DNA from: Macrolepiota albuminosa
Taxonomy: Eukaryota; Basidiomycota; Agaricomycetes; Agaricales; Agaricaceae
Assembly (NCBI GenBank): GCA_027475525.1
Contig: JAMWFC010000082.1
Location: 2,604,001 to 2,668,000 of the forward strand
Length of the DNA: 64,000 nt
Reading direction: 5' to 3'
The translations under genes and the position numbers were made by a program. Positions within the stretch are counted from its first letter, which is position 1. Each line of letters starts with the position of its first letter. Of the stretch, positions 10,184-22,433 are shown piece after piece. The notes beneath the pieces were generated by a model. The model saw nothing but the letters and a program-made list of their open reading frames with translations, was not told where the DNA came from and ran no database searches.

Positions 10184-12682
10184 TTATTCGACCTCCACAT
10201 TGATAATCTTAATGTCTTCATAAGGTTTATCCGCCTTGTTCACCTTGACATTCTCAATTGTGTGAACAACCTCATAACCCGAGATAACACGGCCAAAGAT
10301 CGTGTGTTTCTTGTCAAGCCAAGGTGTCGCAGTGGTCGTGATAAAGAACTGGGAGCCATTGGTATTCGGGCCTGCATTAGCCATGCTAACGGTGTACGGT
10401 CTGCCAAGGTATTGAGTTGACGACATGCGGATTATAAATTACATCGAAGACACACCTATCATGTTTCAAATCATCAGAGAATTCGTCCTCAAACTCTCTG
10501 TCCCAAATCGATGTTCCTCCTGTTCCATCACCAAGCGGGTCGCCAGTTTGAATCATGAACTTCGGAATGACACGATGAAAGATGATACCCTCAAAGTACC
10601 CGCTCCGTGCATGTCCGACAAAGTTCTCAACAGCCAGTGGAGCTTGCTGTGGGAATAACCGAAGATGCACGTCACCAACTGTTGTGTGGATAGTAGCTGA
10701 ATTTGCCACTGGCGAAGGTCCAATTTTGGCCGCAGGGGCAGCAGCAGCAACGTTCTGTTCGTCACGTGTAGGTCGTTCGTTGAATATATCTCGTTCCCCG
10801 AGTTTATTGTCCCTTATTGTAGGTGAGGTTGAGTCACGAGCTAACATAGTGGAGCGAACTTACTCAGGCTCAGAGCGAGTGAAAACGTAGAATCGACCAC
10901 GTTTAAATCCGGTGCAGAATAAGGTTGGATCCCTCTGTGCCTTATTAGCAAGCAGGGGATTGGCAGAGGCAGCCATGGCCTTAATCAGGCGAAAGTCAAT
11001 ATATATCACAGTGACCAGAAAAAGCAATGACGAACCATCGTTGTTATGCCTTTCTTAGCGGGTGCGCCTTGATACAAAGCGAGATTCAAAAAGCGAACTG
11101 CTTCATCTTTACCCAGCAATCGAACAACACGGTTGGAAACGACGTTAAGGACTGAATTCATGTAAATTCCAGACATTTCGCCATAAAACAAGTCACTCCA
11201 CCTTTAATACCAAGCAGGGTAGGATATATGACAAAAGATCCCGTCTCATCCCATATCACATTAATCCAGCGACCAGGCGTGAAATTGTCAGGGCCAGGCA
11301 TCTCTAACTCTCGTTCGACAGCAAGCCGACGCCCAAACTCCATATCCTCAACCTTATATGCAGCAGTACCAGCCTGTTGCATCTCCTGAACTGCTTCGAG
11401 CGACTCATCATACTTTCGGGCCATTTTACCACTCAAAAAGTTGAAAACTCGCACTTGACGGTCTGGCAAAGAAAATGTGACGAAAGAAGACGAGTTCGGC
11501 GAAAGCGTAATGCATGTCGGAATGGACTTCGACTATTACACATGAGCCATGACTGAAAAGTAAGGGGACGATTGATAATCGGACCTTTTTAAATTCGTAT
11601 AAATCTGTTTCGCTTTTATACGACCATAAACCTGCCACGTTTTTGGGCAGAACAAACGGCTCGACCGGTTGCCAATACTCGACAAATCCACCTTCATCTG
11701 CCGATATTACTGTATCGAACTTGTCACTGAACTAGAGAGAGAGATCGGTGTCAGTATTCTTTTCCAGTCTCAAAATAACTTACTGTCATAATATGAACCG
11801 GGAAGCGGTGTAAGGCCTCGATAGTTTCCAGGGGTTTGCCATCTCCTCGACCGTCGTATATCCGTATTGTACCACACTTTGAATCAGACCTGTCAGACGT
11901 TCAAATTTTGAGAAAGGCTCAAAGATGGGAGAAAGCGTACACTGCGAGCAGACCTTGAGCCTGTCCGGGCTTATGCACCCAACAGCAGGTGTAAGGAACG
12001 TATCCAAGTTTGATTATGTTTATCATGTCTGCCGAACTAACTTTAGATTGAGGCGCATTTGAACTATGACATTTGCATACCGCAATTGACCACGTCAAAC
12101 ACTTTCGCATTTCCATCATCCGACACTGTCGCGAAAAGTTGGCCGTCTGCACTAGCGGATACGGCAACAACTGGATTAAGATGGGTGCGGTAGTGTTTCA
12201 CGAATTCAATTCCTTCGTCTTGCTTTTTCCACAATTTGAGATGACCGTCGACGGACGTTGTGATAAGAAAATTTGTTCTGAAACGTGAAGTTCGTAAACG
12301 AGTCCAAACGATAGCAGACAACTTCACTTAGTGACCACGCAAAAGTTTATAGTGTCACGATGCATGAAACTCTTGTAATATTGATCGGTGCTGGGCAAAT
12401 GTTCAAGATAAAGACGTTCATGTGGGAGTACTAGAGGTGATGTTCTGCATTCCTTGAAGCTCTACAAAAACTGAACACAGTTTTGAACATACCTTTGCGC
12501 TTCTTCTTCGCGCCTGTGGCCTCGGAAGGCATGGGCATTGGCCCAACGTCGTCGTCATCATCATCACCCTCAAGAGGTTGACTGGGACTGGTGCCCTTGG
12601 CTACTGCGTCATCTTCCAAGTCATGCTGGCCATTTCGACTACGTTTTCCAAGAATGGATGCGTCCTGCTCAGAGTCGGACAT
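10184..12682 (-). CDS. WD40-repeat peptidyl-prolyl cis-trans isomerase, PPWD1/CYP73 family (spliceosome-associated)
   Basis: PPWD1-type proteins combine an N-terminal WD40 propeller with a C-terminal cyclophilin domain and associate with the catalytic spliceosome. Here the N-terminus [19 protein letters not shown] is followed by the acidic [13 protein letters not shown] and a basic AKKKRK segment. WD-repeat exons follow ([35 protein letters not shown]). The cyclophilin domain carries [51 protein letters not shown] and [14 protein letters not shown]. The active-site Arg (FHR) and the QFF block are intact. The start codon region is repeated by a 77-bp tandem copy. The start at 12682 is chosen because its frame runs into the acidic segment. 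Confidence 0.92.
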
Positions 12683-12772
12683 GGACGGTGAATGGAGTCA
12701 TGCTGGCCATTTCGACTACGTTTTCCAAGAATGGATGCGTCCTGCTCAGAGTCGGACATGGACGGTGAATGG
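12619..12772. repeat. 77-bp perfect tandem duplication, site 4 (PPWD1 start)
   Basis: Copies at 12619-12695 and 12696-12772. It doubles the PPWD1 start codon and its first 20 codons. The upstream copy runs out of frame. Confidence 0.95.
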
Positions 12773-12929
12773 TTGCAACAATCCGTCGGAGTTCGGATAT
12801 GATTCCCGTAGAATTTCAAATAATGGACAACTCAATCAGGATTCTATTTGCTCGAGGAATAGGAATAGCAGGTAGAAGGGTATCATGATAGATAATGGAA
12901 GCACAAGGTCCTGCAGAATGCTTTGAAGT

Positions 12930-14231
12930 CTACATCACAATACAATCATTTTTCCTCTTTGCTGCCTGTTCTTCGGCCGCCAACGTAGCCTTTTCCTCTT
13001 CACTCAACAGCTGTAAAATCGTTGAGTCAATGAAACAACGTATAATGAGGAGAAGCAAAAGACATACACCCTTCTGAGCGCGTGCTCGCATTGCCTTGAG
13101 TCTGCTTTCCTTCTCTGCCTTCGCACGTCTGAATTACATTAATTGATACAATAGTGGGGGTTAAAACCGATTTGGGTACAGTGTATCGTTAAGCACAGGC
13201 AAAAACGGGTGGCGGTACAAACGCGTTGTAGTCGATGAGCCGAGTCGTAGTGGATACAGATTTATTATCATGAATATGTCCAGTGTGATTGGTGAGAAAA
13301 GTCGTCAAAATTTCATCAAGGGTAACAGAAGATGGTAAAGTGCTTATGAATTATGAGTTGTCAGGAAATAAGTAAGGAAACTGTACATACCTGTCCGTTT
13401 TGGAGAATGGATTCGTGTGAGAAGGGGCTGAGGGTTTTGAAGCGGCCGGCGCGGATGGCTCAGGTTCAGGACCTTGTTGGAGAATGGATTCGTGTGAGAA
13501 GGGGCTGAGGGTTTTGAAGCGGCCGGCGCGGATGGCTCAGGTTCAGGACCTTGATAGCGGCTTTCGCAGATGCAGTAGCTTTCTTGACAGCATTTAAAGT
13601 AGATACACCAGCAACAGTGACTTTGGAGTTCAAGTTCTTTGTATTTACACTGGTTAGAGCTTGGATACCCCTTGTGAAGGAGCAGGAGCCGGAACTGGTG
13701 TGCAACTATGGTCTGTAGGAAATCGGTGGGTAGGGCAAAATCGCTTATGGCATTTCTAGGAAATGATATTAGGACCCAGACCATGAAAAGATCCCGACAC
13801 ATACGTCACATAGAATGGGTTGGAATAGCACTTTTGTGCAATTTGTTCGTGAACAGACAGGCATAGTTCTCGCTCTGTCAGTTTTGCCAGTCATTACGGG
13901 GCACTCCTTTGCAATATGGTCTTCCATCCTGTCATTGGGATTCTGCCCCAAACGGACTGCTACTGGGGTATTACAAAACGGACCTATATTAACTGTAAAC
14001 ACTCGCTCAATTGATAAGGAACAGAGGTAACATACAATCAGGCGCTATACGATTGAATTTGTTCTCATCGTACTTTGAACAGTTGTGAGAAGCGGCCTTG
14101 AAATGCTCCTGGCAAAAGGACTCCTGGCAATGCTGGCATTTAAACGGCAGGAAGTCGATGAGGAGACAGGAGGGATGAGAGCACTGTTTCCCGATAGATA
14201 AAAGCTGAGTATCGTTGTCCGTGACGGGCAT
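12930..14231 (-). CDS. AN1-type zinc-finger protein (ZFAND2/Cuz1-like)
   Basis: The start at 14231 gives MPVTDNDTQLLSIGKQ, then a complete AN1 finger: C-x4-C-x9-C-x2-C-x4-C-x2-H-x5-H-x-C, from CSHPSC to HNC. The next exon has a second, divergent finger (NTPVAVRLGQNPNDRMEDHI, then KECPVM and CSRTNCTKVLFQPILC). Proteins with two N-terminal AN1 fingers (yeast Cuz1, human ZFAND1/2) link ubiquitinated substrates, p97/Cdc48 and the proteasome under stress; that role is inferred from the family. The C-terminal exons are basic and helical (LLSEEEKATLAAEEQAAKRK) and end NDCIVM at 12930. A 77-bp tandem copy breaks the frame in the middle Pro/Ser-rich exon, so exact junctions at 13380-13700 are uncertain. 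Confidence 0.82.
13400..13553. repeat. 77-bp perfect tandem duplication, site 5 (AN1 protein exon)
   Basis: Copies at 13400-13476 and 13477-13553, in a Pro/Ser/Ala-rich exon of the AN1 gene. The extra copy shifts the frame because 77 is not a multiple of 3. Confidence 0.95.
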
Positions 14232-14450
14232 GTTCAGTGTAACGGTCAGTACAGAGGAAAGAAACGAGCGTGGGCCGATATAAATATGTGGATGACTTGC
14301 GCGGCAAGTTCCTGCCTACGCGTCCCTTGTGCTACGTATACGTAGTCGATTGTTCGAGCATTATCTCCAATGTCTCCCGTCAGATTGCTGACAAAGGCTG
14401 TTAGTGAGCTGTGCGTGGTTACTGATGCACACGTCATGCATCAATGTATC
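14232..14450. promoter_or_regulatory. Divergent promoter, AN1 gene / histidine phosphatase gene
   Basis: A 219-bp gap separates start codons on opposite strands. No element can be named. Confidence 0.45.
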
Positions 14451-15595
14451 ATGACCAACCGTTCTGTCACCGTAAAGTTCACTTTTGTGAGGCTATTAAC
14501 CAGTGCTCGTCCCCAAGTGACTGATCCAAGCAGATTCGGCATGGCGAGTCAGCGGACAATCTCGTTTGCGTATTTCCTATATATGTCCATTCAACAAAAG
14601 TAATGATGTCAAGTGATTCAATTAGCGTTCTGTCTGGGCTGGCTGGCTAGATTCCAAACTTTCGAATCATGGTAATGTTTTGAAACAAGATTTGTAGATA
14701 TACAGTTGATTGATTTATGTAGGAAAACGTGTAAGTTGCAACTGGTGATGTTCAAGTTTATATGTTGAGTGACGTGCAGCAAGCGGAGGCACTTGCGGAG
14801 TCCTTCGCAAACACTAACCTCACCGTCATACATTCATCCCCTTTAGAACGTGCATTCTTGACTGCCAAAGCTCTACAGGCTGCACAAACTAATTTTGTGC
14901 CACTTCAAACTTCGCAGCTCCTTCGCGAACAAAATTTTGGACGCGGCGAGGGTCAAAAATATGATGTTCGAAAGAAGCCGCACCTGTCTTTCGAAGAACA
15001 CGTCGCACGGGGGATATTCATTTCACCGTCCAATCGATCTCATAGGTACCCAGATGGCGAAAGTCTCGACGACGTTGAAAAACGCGCCGATAGTGTCGTC
15101 GAGAACATCATCCTTCCTTATGTGGAAAAAGCAACAAGGGAGGGCATTCAGAATATGCACATTGCCTTCGTGAGCCATGGCATCTTCATCGCAGAGCTTA
15201 TTGCTTCGTTAGCAGCCCAAGGTGGAAGTAGACCGCGGCCTAGCCAGTTCCGTGGTTTACGCAATACTGGTTGGACACTTGTAACTGTGAAAGCATTTGT
15301 TAGTAACTGCCATGTATTCTTCGAACTAAGCTAAAGACTTTCCAGAGGGATGATGAAGGCGACGCACAAGGTGTCCATCTTCCAGTTGTTAAAATAATCC
15401 AGCACAACTCGTGCACACATCTTGATAATCTTGTAAGTAGACGGAAACCCCTTGTCTATGACGCTGAGAGAGCAAGTCATTTCCAAGGTTCGACAAAAAG
15501 GCGGTATTGGCAGAGCAGCATACGATCCTGGACAAAAGGACATCAGGTCATTCTTCAAACCTTCTTCCAGACAGGACGAGGTTCCATTCAACTAA
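14451..15595 (+). CDS. Histidine-phosphatase (phosphoglycerate-mutase-like) protein with C-terminal PIP-box-like motif
   Basis: The start at 14451 gives MTNRSVTVKFTF. Splicing then creates the catalytic block FIRHGESADNL, followed by RSVWAGWLDSKLSNHGKRQA. The 2H-phosphatase core continues with VIHSSPLERAFLTAKALQ, LREQNFGRGEGQ, YPDGESLDDVEKRAD and the second histidine in AFVSHGIFIAELI. The RHGE arginine and histidine, the SSP(L)ER arginine and the SHG histidine are all present, so it is probably an active phosphatase. The phosphorylated substrate is unknown. The 5' part requires an 8-nt microexon at 14723-14730. The last exon (from 15488) reads VRQKGGIGRAAYDPG, then QKDIRSFF, a match to the PCNA-interaction consensus Qxx[LIM]xxFF, and ends KPSSRQDEVPFN. 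Confidence 0.85.
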
Positions 15596-16707
15596 TTCTA
15601 ATAAAGAGATTTTTGAGCTTCATCTGTAAACCAAATGTCCTTATGGAGGTACTAGGGACAGCAGCTTAGAAAGAAAGACTACAACATATCACACTCAGTT
15701 GTGTGGAGTCACCTTTGCGATGTATGACGGAAAGCAAGTTGCAAAGGCTTCATCTTGTTTGAGTATCACCAATGATTGGTTAGAACAAATACGCGGAACT
15801 TATTTGAGGATTGAACCTGCTAAAGCACGCAGGACTTATGACACAAGAAAGTTTTTAGGTTTTTAGTTGGCGTTGAACCCGACAAGCAGCGTGTAAAATG
15901 GACTGTTCGGCCTTTGAAACAGCGCTTAGAGAGTGTGCGTGCCATTCGGATTCCATATCTGTCTTCCGACTCTATCGTACATCCTTGTTTCCGGTTAAAT
16001 GGATTTAAATATGCGCAATACATATTTGTCTACTGAACAAAAGTTCAAGTAGCTCAATATGCAATTCAAAATGATCTCACCTAAACCATAATTCAACAGA
16101 AATATTAATTAGAACCATACGGTAAAAGGCGTTTCTTCAGCTTAACAGCCTGAGTGTCTGTGGCATAGGCTGTCTGCCCAAGACGGTTGATTCTGGCTGG
16201 ACTTTTGGAATTATTAAGATGTGAATGACAAGCTTTTCCCTGAGGACGTATAAGCTACATAAATTCCAACTCGTTCAACGAGATAATGAATACACACGCG
16301 TTTGAATGCAACGCCGGACGCGAGGGACCGCCATCGTTTTTTTGCCCCAGAGTGTGACTTCATCTTATAACCAGCCTGAGCAACAGCAGTTGTCGAGAAA
16401 AGTCGGTTCATGAGGACCGGCGGCTGGGCCGACCACGAAAAAGGGCCAGGCAGTAGCCGGCCGAGGAACATCGAGATGGTCGTGGCAAGAGATGGGCTTT
16501 TGAAATGTCCCACGAAAAAGGGCCAGGCAGTAGCCGGCCGAGGAACATCGAGATGGTCGTGGCAAGAGATGGGCTTTTGAAATGTCCTCCGACCACGTGC
16601 CATCAAATCCTTTGACATTTCCAAGTGCAACATACTGTCTTTGTACTCTACTCTGCATCCATCTACTCCAATCTATCAACAAGGACATACGAAACTGCGA
16701 AACTGTC
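15596..16707. other. Intergenic region
   Basis: This 1.1-kb stretch precedes UFD2. Small open frames on the minus strand have no recognisable product. It contains one 77-bp tandem duplication (site 6), about 120 bp upstream of the UFD2 start, and nothing else I can support. Confidence 0.45.
16433..16586. repeat. 77-bp perfect tandem duplication, site 6 (UFD2 upstream region)
   Basis: Copies at 16433-16509 and 16510-16586. It lies in the region upstream of the UFD2 start codon and would double any promoter element inside it. Confidence 0.95.
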
Positions 16708-19700
16708 ATGAGCGATAACTCTAGCACTCCTTTAGATGATGCTGAGCGTGTACGTACCAGATGACTCGTGTCAACCTTATAGTGCAATATAAATGTAATC
16801 TAGATTCGCCTGAAACGGTTGGCGAAACTACAAACAGCAGAGCCCTCTGAAAGAATATCTCCATCTCCCGCTGCATCCACTAGTACCCTGCCTCCTCAAG
16901 TCAAATCTACTGTGATTAAACCTACATCTACTCCTAGAAGGTCATCGCCTGCACCTGTTGTTCCATCACCTGTGCCGGCGAAGAAGAAAGCTCCACTAAA
17001 ATTCGACCTTGCTTCCTGGGAGCATGAGAGTGTTGGTTTTATTTTTAACACGACGTTGGAGGTACGCCATTTACATTGCTGTTTAGAAAGATGGATATTC
17101 ATGAAGATCAACTCATCTATAGCGATCCGTCGCAGAACAGACAGCTTATGAGACAGTGTGGCTGAAGCATTTAGCGAGCGAATTTGAGTCTGAAGGCCTC
17201 AGTATGCTATATTTTCATGACCTCTTTTGAAGCCCGACTGAAGACTTCATCGCTAGAGACCAAACCACTAACCGCTGATTTAGCCGACCGAGTTCTGATT
17301 GCGCGGCTTGAACTAGATCCTGGTACTATGTCGTAAGTGGAATGGATGGACTTCAGAATATAAGTTTTGACCATTAGCCAGCGATGACCTGGAATATCTA
17401 CCAGTACTTGCGTCTCTACCCGCTCAACAAACGACATTCGAGTACCTTGTCGGGGCCTGGAAGCGAGTTAATATGACAAAATCTGCGTTGCTTAAGAAGG
17501 TATGGTAACGACATTCGAGTACCTTGTCGGGGCCTGGAAGCGAGTTAATATGACAAAATCTGCGTTGCTTAAGAAGGTATGGTTGAGTGTTGAGGAAGGT
17601 TGAGGTGCTTCATCAATATACACAGGGATATCCTCCTCCAGATATACAGGCGGCTCTTGTCCGGCTAGAGAGTTACGAGAGCTCATTATTGGCTACACTG
17701 GACTTACTTTACAGGAGCCAGAAATGTTCCCTCAGCCTCAAGGGTGAGTTAAATTGGCTATCACACGGGTTCTCTTCATTAATGTCACCAAATGATCAGA
17801 CGTCCGCTTGGTCCACCTGAACTTGTCATACCTTTGCTGTCTCTTTCAGCTCTTTCAGGCCCTCTTCTTGAACCGTCCTCTTCATCTCCCAATAGCCTTA
17901 CTCCTTCCGACATTGAACTATTTCTTCAAGATCTGGCACGTCGTTTTGAACCCGATAATGAAATTGAAGGCGTCCTTGGCCCAGTAGTCAAATTGCTTCT
18001 CTTCAATGAGTCACTATTACGACCTGAGGGTCTCGGGGGTGGTGATGCAAGCTGGAGAGGTATCGCCAGTGGCCTGGAGCTGCTTGTATCCATCAAGCCT
18101 ATTGCAACGATGATCACGAGGATGGAAGATTGGAACCCTACGGATGCCACAGCACCGACTTTTGAGAGGAAGGCTTTACTTGGTCCTCTCTGTAGACTTG
18201 GGGTGTTCTCGCGAGAATGGGTAGGCTTTTATTCAATCTCAGGTTGTCTTCTAATCAATCGTTAGCCGGCACTTGGGACATCATATTTTTCTGACGCAGA
18301 GAAGCGCAGTAGGGACGATATCGAATCCTCTTTTGCGAGTCTGCGCGGAACGCTTAAAAGTTTGCAGGTCAGGACTTTAAGACTTGTAGGGACGATATCG
18401 AATCCTCTTTTGCGAGTCTGCGCGGAACGCTTAAAAGTTTGCAGGTCAGGACTTTAAGACTTCTTTGCAATAAGTCAACGTTTATGCTGATGATAGTCTA
18501 GTCATCTCTTTTTCAAATATTCAATACCCTGGTCAGGACAGGCCCAGAGCCCCGCGAAGCCGTCTTACAGTGGTTTGCTCGCGTGATATCCTTAAATTCG
18601 AAGCGGGCTGGAACTCATGTTAGTACAGACCTTAGTCTTTGCTGTCGCCACACTCACAGTACTATAGGTCGACCCCGAAAGAGTAGCGTCCGACTCCTTT
18701 ATGATTAATGTTCAGACCATACTGCTCCGCTTTGCCGAACCATTCATGGACGCCAATTATTCGAAGGTATACCGGATCGACCCTACCATTTATCACTGAC
18801 CTGACTTATCATGGACCTTCCAGATAGATCGCATAGATCCTATGTTCTATGCACAATCTTCACGTATCGACTTGAAAGAGGAGACTCGGATCAAGGCTAC
18901 TAGCGATGAAGCAGCTGAGTGGGAGCGTGCCCACAGAAATCCCAATGGTTTGATCTATACCTGAACACATTGCAATCATGTCTAACTAATAATACAGCAC
19001 CTGAGCCTAATTTCATATCGAACATATTCTATTTGACCGTCGGAATGAGTCATTATGGTTACCTCAAAACGATACAGACTTACAACAACCTCGCAAAGCA
19101 TCTAGAAGACTTGAAGCGGCATCTTGAATATATCAACGGTGACGGATCCTGGATGGGGGTAATCTATACTCAGTCATCATCGCTGTATCGATGTTCCCTG
19201 ATCTCTTCATCCCCAGTCTCCAATTCAGGCTCGTGTGGAGGCTGCTATTAATCAAGTCAAGGTTAATTGACTTACTAATTGCTCGGTGGATGCGTACAAT
19301 AACCTCTTGGTCGTGTAGAACGAGCAGAACAAAATTCGGATTCAACAGCTTGCTTTCCAGACTCAACTCTGTGATCCTGAATTTACCTTCCGTTCACTCG
19401 GTTTCACATTATTCCTGTCGACATGGGTGATCAGACAGGTCGACCCGAAAAAAACACACCCAAATCCCTTGGCTGAGTCAGTGCATTCCTTTGTAGCACC
19501 TGGCTGCTCGTCTCAACATATATCACAGGATCCCATTACCCGCCCTTGGCTGAGTCAGTGCATTCCTTTGTAGCACCTGGCTGCTCGTCTCAACATATAT
19601 CACAGGATCCCATTACCCGGGAAGCGCCTCTATCCTTTCGTGTACTGCCAGAATATATCATTGAGGACATTGCCGAGTATTTCCTCTTTGTCGTGCAGTG

Positions 19701-21450
19701 CGTTTTTGGTACCTCACATTTCCTGCTGATGCGACGTTAACGCGAGCCACAAAGAACATCCCCGGATAAGTTCGAAATGACAGGGAAGCTGGAGCTCATG
19801 TCCTTTATCTTAACGTTCCTGAACTGTACATGGTACATCAAGAATCCCTTTTTGAAAGCAAAAATCAACGACGTGAGTCCTAAGAAATTTTCTTTCGAAG
19901 CTGGCGTATCGATTCTTTTACAAGGTATTGTTTATGAGCATCTGGGGCTATGGATACGAGAGACACGGCGTTTTGGGAAATCTTCTGAATACTCATCCCG
20001 TAGCACTAAAACATCTAATGCCAGCGTTGATGCATTTCTACATTGGTAACGTCTTCTCTGTCATTAGTTGAACTTTTGTTGATCAATACTTTCCAGAGGT
20101 TGAACAAACTGGAGCAAGTTCGCAGTTCTACGACAAATTTAGTGCGTTTTAAGATCAAGTTTCTCGATGGCGACTGACCACTACTACAGATGCTCGGTAC
20201 GCTGCTACGACAAATTTAGTGCGTTTTAAGATCAAGTTTCTCGATGGCGACTGACCACTACTACAGATGCTCGGTACGCTGCTCTATCACATTATCAATG
20301 CTTGGCATTTTACAATTGATAAAGCCGCAATATCTCGCACGTCTTGAAGGTCATCTGGAACAATCCAACACACAGAGAAGCTTTGAGCATTGAAGCCAAG
20401 TGAGTGGTAGTTGTATCGGTTAGGAAGAATTCCCTTAAGATCACATTCAGGAATGTCGATAAATTCGTCCGCTTCATCAATCTCATGATGAACGATGTCA
20501 CCTATCTTATGAATGAGTCGTTTAGCGAACTTACCCAAATTCACGAAATCCAGATGGAAATGAAAGATCAAGAAACATGGATAACAAAAACCCAAGAGTA
20601 CCGACGTGAGCGCGAGAGCACGTTGCGTTCGCTGGAGCGCCAGGCGTCCAGCTATACAACGCTCAGCCGATCCACAGTTGAACTCCTGAAGGTTTTCACG
20701 GCGGAAACGAAGGCACCTTTCATGGTGCCTGAAATAGTTGACAGACTGGCTGCAATGTTGGATTACAATCTCGTTGCCCTCGTTGGTCCTAAGTATCAAG
20801 AGTTGAAAGTCCAAGATCCAGAAAAGCTCAAGTTTGATCCAAAAGCGTTGCTCTCTGATATCATACAGGTGTTTTTGAACTTGAGTAATCAACCAGACTT
20901 CATTCGCGCTGTTGCCGGTGACGCTCGCAGTTTCTCCAGAGAAGTTTTCGAAAAGGCTGCCGATGTCGCATTGCGGGTTAACTTGAAATCTTCTACGGAT
21001 ATCGAGCAACTCATGGCTTTCGTTCATAGAGTAGAGGAAATGAAATTGGCATTGGAGGCGGATGATGAGGATCTTGGAGAAATACCTGACGAGTTCCAGG
21101 GTGAGTAGTTGAATCTGCTTTACAAGCAGCTTTACTAAGTTTCTATCTAGACCCACTGATGGCAACCGTCATGCGTGATCCTGTCCGGCTTCCTTCTTCA
21201 AAGGCCGTCGTCGACCGCTCGACAATCAAGTCACATCTACTCTCCGATCCTACCGATCCTTTCAACCGGTCCCCGCTGAAGATAGAAGATGTAATACCAG
21301 GTGAGTCTAATCAATCCGGACGGAGGCAATTGCCCACTGAAGCTTGGGTCAGACCTCGAGCTTAAAGGTCGCATAGATGCATTCTTAATCGAACGAAGAA
21401 GTAAGAAGAAGGATCAGCAAGACGTAGATATGACCGAGGACAAGTTTTGA
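16708..21450 (+). CDS. UFD2: Ubiquitin conjugation factor E4 (U-box), UFD2
   Basis: UFD2 elongates ubiquitin chains on substrates of the Cdc48 pathway, feeding them to the proteasome. The start at 16708 gives [14 protein letters not shown], then [20 protein letters not shown] after the first intron. A Pro/Ser-rich linker follows ([16 protein letters not shown]). The long helical UFD2 core is spread over many short exons to about 21100, for example [36 protein letters not shown] and [21 protein letters not shown]. The C-terminal U-box reads [42 protein letters not shown]. The last exon ends [18 protein letters not shown]. Four 77-bp tandem copies interrupt it, each resolving when collapsed. 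RSP5, another ubiquitin ligase, lies two genes downstream. Confidence 0.95.
17430..17583. repeat. 77-bp perfect tandem duplication, site 7 (UFD2)
   Basis: Copies at 17430-17506 and 17507-17583. The unit includes a coding stretch ([20 protein letters not shown]) and the following intron donor, so splicing from the first donor would discard the second copy. Confidence 0.95.
18309..18462. repeat. 77-bp perfect tandem duplication, site 8 (UFD2)
   Basis: Copies at 18309-18385 and 18386-18462. It spans the end of a UFD2 exon and an intron donor (CAG/GTCAGG). Confidence 0.95.
19466..19619. repeat. 77-bp perfect tandem duplication, site 9 (UFD2)
   Basis: Copies at 19466-19542 and 19543-19619, in coding sequence. 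The frame is lost at the junction and restored by removing one copy. Confidence 0.95.
20128..20281. repeat. 77-bp perfect tandem duplication, site 10 (UFD2)
   Basis: Copies at 20128-20204 and 20205-20281. The unit covers the end of one exon and a putative small intron. Confidence 0.95.
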
Positions 21451-21523
21451 TTTTACAATGGTCAATACAAAGTAATAGAATCATCCAATAGCAGAGAAAT
21501 CCGAATTGAAAATAAAAGATATG

Positions 21524-22433
21524 TTATCGTTTTCTCTTTTTTGGAGGGCGACCGACAGGCGCAGACTCAGTCCCACCTCCTCTACCTCCTCGGCCTCGAC
21601 CAGTGCCTCCCTTCTTCGTAAACTTGCCCCGACCCCTAGTTGGTCTTGGAGATGAAGGGGCTAATGGATGAATGAATAACGACAAAAGCCGGATAAGATT
21701 GCATATACGCACCTATTGACGGTTCGCGCATCTCAACGTCTTCATCCTCAACGTGATCTGTTCCGGCATCCGTCCCTGTTACCACACTGCTTGCTCTTAA
21801 CGAATTGACGCCGTCCTCGTCACCACTTTCTTGAGTCAATGCGCTGCTATCACTATCGCCTCCTACGAGTCCAGCCATATTAAGTTTCGTCTTACCGCGT
21901 TTCTTCCCTATACCGGGTATTGACGGAGGTGAAGGTATGGGAGAGGAAGGTAAGGATGCCGTGGCCCGCATTCGGCGGTCAGAAATCATCTTTTCTATTG
22001 AGTCGTCAAGCGGTAAGGTAAATTCCTCGCGAAAAAAGGGATGGGCGGCAAGATTCTGTGATGGCGATGGAGAGGGGATCGATATTGGACTTGACTTATG
22101 GGATTTAGGTGATTCGTAACCTTCAGCTTCCAAATCCTAAGAATGATTAACTAGCGAGTGTAAGGACCAAAAGACACCTCTCACAATTGCCTCAAGCGCT
22201 TCAAGATTGTAACATGACCTAATTTTTGTCCAGAGGTCGTCAATGGATACCAGGCGACTCGTGTCCTTGAATATCGCGTTCCGAAGGGCGATGACGTGAA
22301 AGTGGCGGTGCATTCCAATCGGCCGTGCGCGCGTTATCGACCGGAAGAAAGAAATTTCGCCATCTACGCTCTGTAGGAAGGATGCCGCTTCATTTTTGTC
22401 GTCAAACATCGCAACGCACCTCGCCCAATGCAC
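21524..22433 (-). CDS. EAF7: NuA4 histone acetyltransferase subunit EAF7
   Basis: EAF7 is a small subunit of the NuA4 acetyltransferase (MRGBP in animals). The first exon carries the family block GEISFFRSITRARPIGMHRH, HFHVIALRNAIFKD, SIDDLWTKIRSCYNLEALEA. After a GT..AG intron it continues DLEAEGYESP, HPFFREEFTLPLDDSIE, then KKRGKTKLNMAGLVGGDSDS and an acidic stretch (EDEDVEMREPS). The last exon is Gly/Arg-rich (PTRGRGKF, GGTGRGRGGRGGG) and ends GRPPKKRKR, a likely nuclear signal. The start at 22433 (MHWARCVAMFDDK) is the first in-frame ATG. MFDDKNE, eight residues later, is an alternative. Its 3' end faces UFD2 with about 70 bp between them. Confidence 0.88.

Noticed and set aside
20287..21165. 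A 292-codon open frame on the minus strand
   Set aside because: It lies antisense to the well-supported UFD2 exon encoding the helical core, and its protein shows no recognisable domain.
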